Below are positions 39,700 through 49,564 of a stretch of DNA of 64,000 nt, in pieces; position 1 is the stretch's first letter, and each line of letters begins with the position of its first letter. The position numbers and the translations under genes are program-made. The DNA comes from Pterois miles. Taxonomy: Eukaryota > Chordata > Actinopteri > Perciformes > Scorpaenidae. Location: positions 12,166,501-12,230,500 of the forward strand of contig CAMQGK010000008.1 of the NCBI GenBank assembly GCA_947000775.1. The letters are read 5' to 3'. The notes under the pieces were generated by a model. It saw only the letters and a list, made by a program, of their open reading frames with translations, had not been told where the DNA came from and ran no database searches.

Positions 39700-41665
39700 A
39701 ATATACCCATGGAATACCTCAGAATACACCTGGACAATACACTGGACTGGTCAGTCAACATAGATGCACTCTACAGGAAGGAGACTGGGGACTTCCTGAG
39801 GAGACTGGGGTCCTTCAATGTCTGCGGTAAGCTCCTCTGGATGTTTTATCGGTCTGTCATCGCCAGCGTCCTTTCTTATGCCATTGTGTGCTGGGGAGGC
39901 AGCAATAAGAAGAGCGACGCTGGGCGACTGGAAAGGCTGGTAAGGAAAGCTGACTCGGTAGTTGGAGTGGAGCTGGAGTGCATCACATCGATAGCAGAGA
40001 AAAGGACTCTGAACAGGATGCTGGCAATCCTGGACAATGACCGCCACCCACTATACAACACACTTCAAAGACAGAAGCATCTTCAGCAGTAGACTTCTGT
40101 CACTGAAATGCTCTACAGACACATTCAGAACGTCCTTTCTTCTCTCAGCCATACATTTATTCAAGGTCACACAGAAGGGGAGGACAGAATTCAACTTTTC
40201 AGCAAGACTCTCCTCTGCCCCCACCCACACCATCACCTGCCCTCTCTTAGACACCCACCCACCACATCACCTGCCCTCTCTTAGACACCCACCCACCACA
40301 TCACCTGCCCTCTCTTAGACACCCACCCACCACATCACCTGCCCTCTCTTAGACACCCACCCACCACATCACCTGCCCTCTCTTAGACACCCACCCACCA
40401 CATCACCTGCCCTCTCTTAGACACCCACCCACCACATCACCTGCCCTCTCTTAGACACCCACCCACCACATCACCTGCCCTCTCTTAGACACCCACCCAC
40501 CACATCACCTGCCCTCTCTTAGACACCCACCCACCACATCACCTGCCCTCTCTTAGAGACCCACCCACCACATCACCTGCCCTCTCTTAGACACCCACCC
40601 ACCACATCACCTGCCCTCTCTTAGACACCCACCCACCACATCACCTGCCCTCTCTTAGACACCCACCCACCACATCACCTGCCCTCTCTTAGACACCCAC
40701 CCACCACATCACCTGCCCTCTCTTAGAGACCCACCCACCACATCACCTGCCCTCTCTTAGAGACCCACCCACCACATCACCTGCCCTCTCTTAGACACCC
40801 ACCCACCACATCACCTGCCCTCTCTGAGACACCCACCCACCACATCACCTGCCCTCTCTTAGACACCCACCCACCACATCACCTGCCCTCTCTTAGACAC
40901 CCACCCACCACATCACCTGCCCTCTCTTAGAGACCCACCCACCACATCACCTGCCCTCTCTTAGAGACCCACCCACCACATCACCTGCCCTCTCTTAGAG
41001 ACCCACCCACCACATCACCTGCCCTCTCTTAGACACCCACCCACCACATCACCTGCCCTCTCTTAGACACCCACCCACCACATCACCTGCCCTCTCTTAG
41101 ACACCCACCCACCACATCACCTGCCCTCTCTGAGACACCCACCCACCACATCACCTGCCCTCTCTTAGACACCCACCCACCACATCACCTGCCCTCTCTT
41201 AGACACCCACCGACCTGACTGACTGCCTTTAAAGGACTTTTTGCAATCTGTACATTTTTCACAGCATTTTAACTCACTGTTGCTTTATTTCCTCAACCAC
41301 ATTAATATTTATTATATTATATGAACCATTCTGTTTACACTCATGGGATGTCCTTAATCATATCTAACAACAAGCACAGTTTTGCACTTATTATGTCCCT
41401 CTAGTGTTTGCTGGTTGCTTTTTATACCTTAGCATTACCACCAGGACACACAGTCTACCATAGCACCGTATCATGGTCATGGTATCAAAGGGCCAGTCCT
41501 TAACAGGCCTCTGGTATCACCTCACATGCCCTCACTTCCTACATTTCTGTGTGTGATTTGTGATTTACATGTGTGTGATGTGTGTGTATATGTATGAGCT
41601 ACTGGATGTCTAAAATTTACTACAGGATGAATAAAGTATGTACCTTTCTATCTATCTATCTTTGG
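39700..41665 (+). mobile_element. 5'-truncated LINE remnant with minisatellite in its 3' region
   Basis: Bases about 39700-40092 encode the C-terminal end of a LINE reverse transcriptase reading YLRIHLDNTLDWSVNIDALY, then FYRSVIASVLSYAIVCWGG and RLERLVRKADSVVG. These are the conserved tail motifs of fish L2/jockey-like ORF2 proteins. The frame ends at a stop shortly after LQRQKHLQQ. The 3' untranslated part holds the 34-bp minisatellite. The element ends with ggatgaataaagtatgtacc and a (TCTA)n run. The copy is truncated at its 5' side and cannot be mobile on its own. Confidence 0.85.
40217..41212. repeat. 34-bp minisatellite, about 29 copies
   Basis: A head-to-tail array with an exact 34-base period, measured from successive ttag ends (40250 to 41202 is 28 periods). 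The unit starts acacccacccaccacatc and ends cctgccctctcttag. Units differ mostly at two sites: acaccc/gaccc after ttag, and tctcttag/tctctgag. The period is not a multiple of three and each unit has a tag stop, so it is not coding. It has no unique spacers, so it is not CRISPR. Confidence 0.97.
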
Positions 41666-42108
41666 GCTGTATGATGTAAGCCTGTACCATGGTGGATGTA
41701 CTAACATCTCTGTTCCCAAACAACCGGCTATCAGCCAGTAGCAAATAGTGCTAGAAGCATGACATAAACATTTACTAACACGCAGGTCAAGAGTACAGGG
41801 ACCAACCTCTTATACATCCACGGTCTGTTGTCTGTTGAACATTTATTTTGGAGGTCCTTGATATGAAAAAGGTTGAGGAGATATTAAATATGATGATTTA
41901 CTTTTGCATGGCTCTTTGTAAGCAGACATTTTACTAGTGTCCCAGAGTCGCTTTCAGTTCAAAATGGCAGAAGCGTAGCTCTGCTGGGCACTGATGTTGC
42001 AATGTAACTAATGATTGACTTTCACTTCTTATCAATTTACCTTCTTCAGTAAAAGAGAGATAGAGCAAGAGAAGATCAAGCAGAGCAACCGTGATGAAAT
42101 GCAGGTAC
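41666..42108. other. Intron between LINE and dnah2 exon
   Basis: No feature beyond the intronic bases next to the exon that are shared with the 39.3 kb duplicate. Confidence 0.4.
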
Positions 42109-42266
42109 CTTGCGATAGAGACCAGTAATCCTCTCACAGGTGTGGCGGCGGATGGAGTTGACCCAGACGATGCAGACGAGACTGACGAGGTGTCGCAGCT
42201 GAGGAGCAGCTCGGCTAGGCTTGAACTGGGCAAGCTCTTCACATGGCTTGTGTACAGCAGATTTCA
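42109..42266 (-). CDS. dnah2: dnah2 tail exon, intact frame
   Basis: 158 bp, with acceptor gattgccttcag and donor gtacct. The frame reads KPCEELAQFKPSRAAPQLRH then LVSLVCIVWVNS, matching DNAH2 KEPYQELAFMKPKDISSKL and LISLIRIIWVNS. It then reads HTCERITGLYRK against HYNTRERLTSLFRK. No stop or shift is present. The normally conserved YYNT/HYNT is changed to RRHT, whereas the partial duplicate at 39.3 kb still has YYNT. Confidence 0.88.
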
Positions 42267-43345
42267 CTGAAGGCAATCTGAGCATCACATCTATACACAA
42301 CAAAATCATTAAAAGCTGAGTACATAGTCTAGACCTACCAGCAAGTAAAAACAGTGATGCTTAACATTTATCCATCTCAAACAACTCTCTTTTCTATATA
42401 CTCTTTCCTATAGACAGTGGCAGGCTATAATCTACATATATTTTCCAATGGCAAACATCAAGCTTGCTTTGGCTCCTGTATGTGAACATACTCATCCTTT
42501 ACCATTTTCCATCTAAATACATTTAATAAATCCAAAACACTGGCTGCGTTCTGCTGTATACATCAAGATGACTGTGTGTGATTTGAGAATTAGCCAGTGT
42601 CATCAGTCCTGGAGTGCATCAATTCCACATCCAAGCAGGTGCTGTTGGGAAGGGGTTGGCCCGACAGTGTTAAATGGATTGTTTAGGTGGCTAAGCCAAG
42701 TCAGAGCAGCCAATATGCTGCCCTGGCTTGAGGTACATGTGTTACAGTGCACAGTGCTGCAAGACACATTTTTCATGCACTTTGAAAGATGTCTTTAAAA
42801 ACGCTGCCATATGCAGAAATGTAATAACTGATGTATCTAGAGATGCATTTTTGTTGCATACATTTCCACAAAGCAACTAACAAACACACCACTCTGTTTA
42901 TGCATTATGACTCCTGCATTTATATATGGCTTCACTCTAATAACTCTAATAGAATAATTGTGTTATAGACCTTTTAAAGGCAGGGTGGGTAATCTTGAAA
43001 ATCTAGCAAGAGTACACTAGATTTTTAAAAATGATCCAGCCAAAAAACCCAGCCCAGTGTTGCCAGCTCTTTTCCAATGAAAGTAGCTGGCAGCACCAGC
43101 TCCAAAAGCCCCTAAATCTAGAGAAGGAGTCAAGTGCCAAGTTGGCAACACCGACAGCCTGTCCCTTCAGGCCTCCCTCCACAGCCACTCCACCACTAAC
43201 ATCATTATGAACATGAATGTGTGCAGCAAACATGGCTTTTGTTAGCAGGCAGAGCACAACAAAAATGTTTGTAAAATCTTTACCTTTGCCTTTAAAGACA
43301 CCTTTACACTGTTGATGGAACTGCTGACCTCTACGCCTGTCTCAC
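42267..43345. other. dnah2 intron where a tail exon is missing
   Basis: In DNAH2, the block around AKSSYLAPFMKLAQQIQDG lies between the two exons flanking this stretch. I could not find it here in any frame. 42976-43265 looks like repeat sequence. Confidence 0.45.
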
Positions 43346-43492
43346 CTAAACGGTACTTGAAGCTCTGCTTGCCCTCTGGCTTTTGCATCTGCTGGCCGAT
43401 GTGCCCAAAAAGACCAGCGCAGCAGCTCCTCACAGAAAGCCAGATGTATCCCTCATCCTCGTCATTTTATGGGCATTCAGTGGCTCTGTGCT
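43346..43492 (-). pseudogene. dnah2: dnah2 tail exon remnant, stop and frameshift
   Basis: 147 bp between a strong polypyrimidine acceptor (ttccctttctaccatcacttcag) and a consensus donor (TTTAG then gtgaga). One frame gives PLNAHKMTRMRDTSGFL followed by TGA, which aligns with DNAH2 PLEEIEFWRNRCMDLSGI with a two-residue gap. A second frame then gives GHIGQQMQKPEGK, aligning with GISKQLVKKGVK. The exon size and place in the order fit. The sequence match is weak but collinear, so confidence is moderate. Confidence 0.55.
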
Positions 43493-43907
43493 CTGAAGTG
43501 ATGGTAGAAAGGGAAGATAAAGAGGTGAGATAAATCAACGCAAGACAAAGGGAGCCAAGAAAAGGTTGAAATGATGTTGGAAACCGGATGCGGTGAAAGC
43601 TTGAAATAATAACATGAATTGGAGGAGATTGTTTAGAAATGGAAAGCCAGAGATGATGGAGGGATACGGAGCCAAAGACAAAAAATGATGGAGAATGTGA
43701 ATAGGTGAAGGTGAGAGGTGAAGAGCCCAGTGCCTCATTAAATAAAAACTCTAAAGAGTGAGAGCCAGGAAGCAGATGCTGGAGCTTCAATGGCGTTTTG
43801 AACAGAGAATCGCAGATCAAAAGATAAAGTGTGAGTGACCTTTTAGACAGCATCCCTGGAGAGACGAGTGGAGACACACACACATACGCAGCGCCCCTTA
43901 GGCTTAC

Positions 43908-44016
43908 TCTCCATTCTCTTTAGCGGCTGCTTGTCCTTCCTGGCTTCCTCAGGGCTGCGCTGCAGGCTTTCCTCTGGGATGTGCAGCACCATGTTGCCCA
44001 CCTTCTTAAACATGAT
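43908..44016 (-). CDS. dnah2: dnah2 tail exon, intact frame
   Basis: 109 bp with acceptor atttttaagcag and donor gtaagc, ending in phase 1. It reads VGNMVLHIPEESLQRSPEEA then RKDKQPLKRMES. DNAH2 here has EGHTVLYIPAEAMNMKPEM then IKDKELVQRLET, the conserved 'VLYIP' strand and following helix of the tail. It is the clearest short block in the locus and has no disruption inside. However, its starting phase does not agree with the phase 1 end of the 47.8 kb exon, adding to the signs of damage. Confidence 0.85.
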
Positions 44017-45258
44017 CTGCTTAAAAATAACATAAAACATTTCACATCACACAGACACACTGAGGCTTTACTCTGGTGTGAGATAATGCAGATCATGCAA
44101 AAAGAAGTGTTTTCCTTTCAAAATACAGAAAATGCAGTGTTAAGTCATAATCTTCTCAAGAGAGGACTGCTCTCTGAGGTCTATATGCCTACAAAGTGCA
44201 AGAATAGGAACTGCATACAAGAGTGGAAAGTATCGAGAGAGTGGCACTCTTTTAGGTTTTCTGTGTCTACAAAGCAAAACGAAAACAGCTGTTAAGACAC
44301 ATGGAATGAAATATGAAATTCACTCTTTACACTGAGATCAAATGGATTTCAATCTGCAACCCTCAGCGGGAGAAATCGAAATTGTTTACAACTTCACCAG
44401 CAACGGACAAAAGAAAGCCAAGAAAAAAAAACTTCCCTCTATCCCAAAGCGCACCACCACCACCACATTAACGCAGTATGTACCGCTTGGGAATGAGCAC
44501 AAGGTGAAAAATAACATCACATACCAACATGGGATAAAACGATCAGCCATAAGCGAAGAACAGGTACATGAATGAAAGCAGAGGGAACAGTGTGCAAGGG
44601 CATAAAGAATAATGAGGGACTTTAAAGGTGGTTGTGGTTAGACCAGAGCTTCCTGTTATCAGTTACTGAGGGGAGCAGTTAGGATCAGCATAAAGAAGAT
44701 AGCTGGGCATCATCAAAATACACTTTCATACTCAGTTGCTGCAACACGCATTTCTCCATTAGCCTTTAAACAGAGGAGATAAACAAGACAAGGACAGGAA
44801 ACGATGGAGGAAGAGAGAAATAATGAGCCAACTTGAAGCACAGAAGGTGAACAAAACAGCTGAAGAGCACCTAACAGAAATCAGTGTGTGTTAGTTTGCC
44901 AGAGGGTATTGTTTTCTTCCTATACCTGTGTGCTGAACATGTCTTGATGTGTGTGATTGCCTGCAGTATGTGCATGCTTTCTATGGTCATTTAACCTTTG
45001 TGAGCCTGCAGTGAATGGATGAAGACAAAGTGATTGAGGTGCAGCCTTGCTCAGAGCCAAATGAGTGTTTTGCATGATTGCTACCACTCAGTCTGACATG
45101 GGAGTGAAATCTGTATATACCCAAGAGCTATAACATTACCTGTGTTCTCCATTTACATACATATTTATGCTGTAAACAGACCATTTGTAGTCACAGGGGG
45201 GCAAATGATTGTGACTTCATTGTTAATGAATCTGGAAAGTTTAGAATAAAGTTTCTAG

Positions 45259-45295
<37 letters not shown>

Positions 45296-45700
45296 TTTAC
45301 CCCACAGGCCAGATTTCAGAGGAATTTTAAATCCTCGAAATGTCTTTGATTGTTGGTGTATTGACTGAAAATGATATAGCAAAATGAGAATTTGCAGGGG
45401 GCTGAGGGAATGAAAAGGATTTCTGTCAGGATTATCCAATCTTTGTCTGATTATCCGGGAAACATGGAGCTGTGTCAGGTAGAGGAGGATGTAATTGTGG
45501 GTGTGCAGTTTCTGTTTACTACCAGCGCGGGTGTGTACACATGCGTTTGTGTACGAGTGTGTGTAACTTCTTTGAAAAGCAGTGGCATTTTGTACACTGA
45601 TTGAGATAATTAGCATGAGAATTGAACCATCACAACGTACCAGTACGCTGTGTGATTACCCCCGTGTGTCTATCCATTCAACTAGTCCATCAGCATTTAC
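44017..45700. other. dnah2 intron
   Basis: Contains a 30-base poly-A run at 45264-45293 (a retroposon tail or simple repeat) and no supported exon. Confidence 0.4.
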
Positions 45701-45817
45701 CTTTCTGGCTTTGCGAACAGCACACAGCGTCTCTTTGGCTGCAACATGAAAGAACAAGTCCAAATTGTAGAGGAGCTTGTCGTTCCACATGAAGCAGATC
45801 AATGGTTGGCTGTCAAA
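45701..45817 (-). CDS. Exon-like segment inside dnah2, identity unsure
   Basis: 117 bp (39 codons, phase 0 to 0) with acceptor cccctttgacaaactgtcag and donor gtaaat, and no stop. It reads CFMWNDKLLYNLDLFFHVAA then KETLCAVRKARK. The pattern W...LYNLDLFFH..KETL resembles the DNAH2 stretch WPESIRNHFASHLHKFL, but the end of the 47.8 kb exon already covers that stretch without gaps. It could be a second, alternative or duplicated version of that segment, or an exon unrelated to dynein. The opposite strand is also open. Confidence 0.4.
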
Positions 45818-46273
45818 CTGACAGTTTGTCAAAGGGGATAACCTTTATTGTGATTGCACTCTTCTTTTAATAGGAAATGTTCTGCGTATATGACAGGATA
45901 ATTTCAAGGTATAAAAAAGTACTGCTGTTAAGGAAGGTTGTAGCTAAGACATGGGATCCTCTAAAGGACTGGAAGAAAGAATAAGAAACTATATCAAAGG
46001 TTCAACCACAACAGTATAATAGATTTGGTATACCACAGAGGGAGGACTGAAATAAAGACCTGCAATAATGTTGTACAGAAGAGACCCATAAACGTTAGAG
46101 TTACTTTAGAACTACAGTGGAAACCGCTTATAGTGATCACGTTTGTCCGGGTCAAACTGATTACTGATTGAGCAGATGACTGTTAAAACCAACCATTTAT
46201 TTTTTATTATCTTCATTTCACAAGCAGATTGCCATCTAATTAACATTTGCATGTTTATTAAAGAAATATAAAA

Positions 46274-46984
46274 TAGGGCTGTCAAAGTTATAACAACAAT
46301 AAGGCTTTAACACTTTACTGCATTACCGCAACTTGCAATTTTTAGGCTATAGCAGACTCAATTTAAAAGCTAGAGTGAAGATACTGCTATGACATGAAAC
46401 TAGAAAACCTAGAGAATCCATCCATCCATCATAAGTCAAGACAAGTCGTACTAACTTGTCACAAAATAGGCCGAATAACGCTCCAAACATTCAAAATTTT
46501 GGCGAGGAAAAACTGGTATGGCCGTGTGCAAAGGGGTCCCTTGACCTCTGACCTCAAGATATGCGAATGAAAATAGGTTGTATGGGTACCCACGAGTCTC
46601 CCATTTACAGACATGCCCACTTTATGATTTGATCAGTTTGGGGCAAGTCACAGTCAAGTCAGCACACTGACAGCTGTTGTTACTGCTGGGCTTGATATTT
46701 AGGAGTATTTTTGTATGCTAAATGCAGTACCTGTGAAAGTTTCTGGACAATATTTGTCATTGTTTTGTGTTGTTAATTGATTTCTAATGATAAATATATA
46801 CATATATTTGCATAAAGCAGCATAATTTCCCACTCCCATGTTGATAAGAGAATTAAATACTGTCCCTTTCAGGTACATTAACCTGATAAAAAATGTGATT
46901 AATTTGAGATTGATTAAGGAAAATCATGCAATTAATCGTGATAAAATATTTTAGGCCTAATGTTAAGTAATGAAATTGACAGCT
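46274..46984. mobile_element. Full-length-looking copy of repeat family A
   Basis: The left end agggctgtcaaagtta and the right part ending ttgacagc are inverted relatives. The core tccctttgacctctgacctc-type block and acagacatgcccacttta are shared with the copies at 9.1, 13.5 and 16.6 kb. There is no open frame of note. It is likely a non-autonomous DNA transposon. Confidence 0.75.
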
Positions 46985-47700
46985 TCTTTATTTACTGGAC
47001 TGTTCCTCACCAGTGGTTCACTTCGGGTGAGGCTCTGCTGTTTGTCGGCCGGCTCACTGTAATGTAGGCGGAGCCCACATGCGAACAATGCCAAATGACG
47101 TTTTGCTAGAAAAGAACCAAGCTACGGGGCGCTGGCAACATGAAGGGAGGCGGGCGCCGTTCGTCCTCGTGTGCTTTCCCCTGCTGTGGTGGCGCAGAGC
47201 CTACCGAGGATCGGCAGAGTTTCGCTTTAAGGGGGCATTACTAGACCAGGCATTATCAATACACTACATGAGGGCGGCTTCAACCACAGCTGCTTTCCCC
47301 GGGCACATTTGTTTTCTGTGGGGTAGCCTGAGGACCAGCAAGTTTCGCTGTTGTGTCTCGTTTCACTTAGAGAAAATGACTGATTTTCCTGACATGATTT
47401 CAACATGCAAGCAGCCTGCTGGAACATACACGGGTTACCATGAGCTGCGAATATCACATGAAGTAAAAAATATAATACAATATGTAGTTTTAACATTTTT
47501 TAATGTATCAACACTTTAAGCATACTTGAATACATGAATGCATAAATGAATGAATACTTGAAAATATAGGAATGAAAAGCTTTTTGATCCATATAAAACA
47601 GTTGATCACTGTAACTGTGATCACTATGAGCAGGTTCCACTTGACTACTAAGTGTCGTTTGATGGCGAACTGTCTCTTTCTCTACCACTGAGGTACCCAC
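46985..47700. other. dnah2 intron with a GC-rich patch
   Basis: 47050-47250 is more GC-rich than its surroundings and lies in a 146-codon plus-strand frame (47079-47519) with no recognisable domain, signal peptide or splice context. I do not call it a gene. Confidence 0.35.
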
Positions 47701-47926
47701 CTGTGATGCTGATGAGGGAGCAGTACACGCTGATGGCGTCGTCGTCCTTTCATGCTCTTTTCCCAGTAGGTGCTGGGGGCGACCGAAGGGGCGCGCAAAC
47801 AGGTCATCCTGCTCAGCTCTGGGTGGGTTCGCCCTGCGCTGTGCCAAACTGTACGGCCGCATCAAACGTCTCCTCTGTGATTCCCGTCTCTGACACATGG
47901 ACGTGGTAGGCCAGCTGCTCTGCCAC
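47701..47926 (-). pseudogene. dnah2: dnah2 N-terminal tail exon, two frameshifts
   Basis: 226 bp with AG acceptor (tttttacatggacag-like) and gtgggt donor. Three successive frames match DNAH2. VAEQLAYHVHVSETGITEET then FDAAVQFGT corresponds to TQNQLVYFIRQAPVPITWEN then FEATVQFGT. After a shift, SRMTCLRAPSVAPSTYWEKS corresponds to LRLLGGVFAPQIFANTGWPES. After a second shift, DDDAISVYCSLISIT corresponds to RNHFASHLHKFLACLT. Continuing in the first frame meets TGA right after GEPTQS. Two independent indels in one exon are hard to reconcile with a working gene. Confidence 0.85.
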
Positions 47927-48465
47927 CTGTCCATGTAAAAGAGTGAGGCAGATGAGAAATGAATCAGAGTGCTGGAGAGAGGCAGAGATATAAAAGGCAA
48001 CCCAGGGATAAAAGGAAAGGGTGGGTGAAAGAATGAGAGACAAAGAGTGAGGGCAGAAAGAAAACGAGAAGTTGGAAACAAGGAAAAGAGGAAGGAATGG
48101 AAATGAGTGCTGAGAGAAAGAGAAAGCACGAGAGAAATGAAGGAGTGAAGCAGAAAAAGAGAGACAGGGAAAAGACAAAGCGCAAGATCACAATGAGGAT
48201 GCGAAATTTCCAAAAGGCCGCAATACATGCAGAGGCACCCTGAAATACATAATTTAATTACGGCATTCAGTGATTCTCTTTTGTGATCTCTCGAAAGCAG
48301 GAAACCACTGTGGCCATGAAATGCGAGACATTTTTATTAATTCCCCTGGGTCTCTTTAGTTGCAGCTCACTTGGTATTCAGGGACATCATTACCAAAATC
48401 TACAAAAGCTCTTATCAGTTATAATACTGCGTTGCACTGCGCCCATGTGTCAGTGTAAGGGTGTG

Positions 48466-48467
<2 letters not shown>

Positions 48468-48523
<56 letters not shown>
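48468..48523. repeat. (TG)n microsatellite
   Basis: A perfect TG run of about 28 units. A poly-A run lies nearby at 48733-48753. The purine-rich tract at 47960-48190 on its other side makes long S/F/L-rich minus-strand frames. Confidence 0.97.
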
Positions 48524-48524
<1 letters not shown>

Positions 48525-49083
48525 TTTGACAAGGCTTGGCAGCAATCTCTGTTTCACATCTTTTGGCTTCTGAGGAGAATGGCCAGTCCAGCTTTTCTAC
48601 AGTGTTTCTGACATTTCCATTAGTCAGGATGAAAGCTAAACAGGTATCGGACAAGCTGGACAAGTCTGCATAAAAAGCCCACACAAAGGCACTGGACCAC
48701 CTCTTTCTGATGGGGACTACCCGGCCAATTACAAAAAAAAAAAAAAAAAAAAACACACAGAGCTAAACATAATTTTGTCTATCACTACTTTCTGCCACTA
48801 TTTTCTCTATCAAAATGTGTTAGCTACTTGAACCTGCTTGTAGGAATTAAGCAGCTCCCAACCCCCCACCCCCCGGGATTTTCAATGTCAGAACATTCAT
48901 TATAGGGCTCAATGGGGCACAACTCTTTCATTAAGGGCTCCATAACACATGTCTCACTGGGGTTCGGTCGTTATCTGTGGGTGCAGCACTTCACCGCGGC
49001 TCCATTTGGTTAGGAAGTGGGGGCGTTGGCTGTACCTGTGAGGGCATGGAGGATGCCGTCCGCTGCTGTGGTTGTGATGGAGG

Positions 49084-49556
49084 TAGGGCTGCATAATTAA
49101 CAGAATAGTAATCGTGATCACAATTTTGACTTCCCACTATTAAATGAACACTATCACCTGCGATGATGACGTTTAAAATGTGTGTTCTGCTTCCTAAACT
49201 AACAGCCAGCCACCACACGGTGATTGAGATATTTAGGCTTCACTTTTGGATATAGATATTATCTATACAACCAATATGTTTATGATTAAATTAAAAGCAT
49301 GAAATTGATTATCTTGCTCTTCTTGTTGCAAATTTTGCTCTCAAAATGCACCAGATTGACGTATTTAACTTTAAAATGTAGCTAATAAAGGGGTTGGGTG
49401 AATATTCAGCAGCCCTCAGTTGTACATTAGCAGGCACAGAAGTGAAAACAGTGGTTAAAATATAAAATAAAAATATGTTGTCACTATAATCAAAGAATAA
49501 TCCTGATATTGACTGACATTTGTGATTATCATTTTGGCCGTAATCGTACAGCCCTA
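49084..49556. mobile_element. hAT-like MITE, 473 bp, with 8-bp target duplication
   Basis: It starts TAGGGCTG and ends CAGCCCTA, which are perfect inverted ends. Flanking octamers are gatggagg (49076-49083) and gatggagt (49557-49564), a target-site duplication matching at 7 of 8 bases. Eight-base duplications and these ends are typical of the hAT superfamily. The interior is AT-rich with no transposase. The high similarity of the flanks suggests a fairly recent insertion. Confidence 0.9.
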
Positions 49557-49564
49557 GATGGAGT

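Noticed and set aside
40217..41212. Regular direct repeats resembling a CRISPR array
   Set aside because: Units are contiguous 34-bp copies with no unique spacers, in a fish LINE.
47079..47519. 146-codon plus-strand frame
   Set aside because: GC-rich but no recognisable domain, splice context or conservation evidence; antisense in a dnah2 intron.
47500..48228. 242-codon minus-strand open frame
   Set aside because: It joins one of three frames of the broken dnah2 exon to a purine-rich tract; composition is S/F/L-rich and shows no domain.
49020..49083. Possible exon next to the hAT-like MITE (NSITTTAADGILHALTG if the insertion is skipped)
   Set aside because: No recognisable homology and no acceptor I can place; several frames are equally open.
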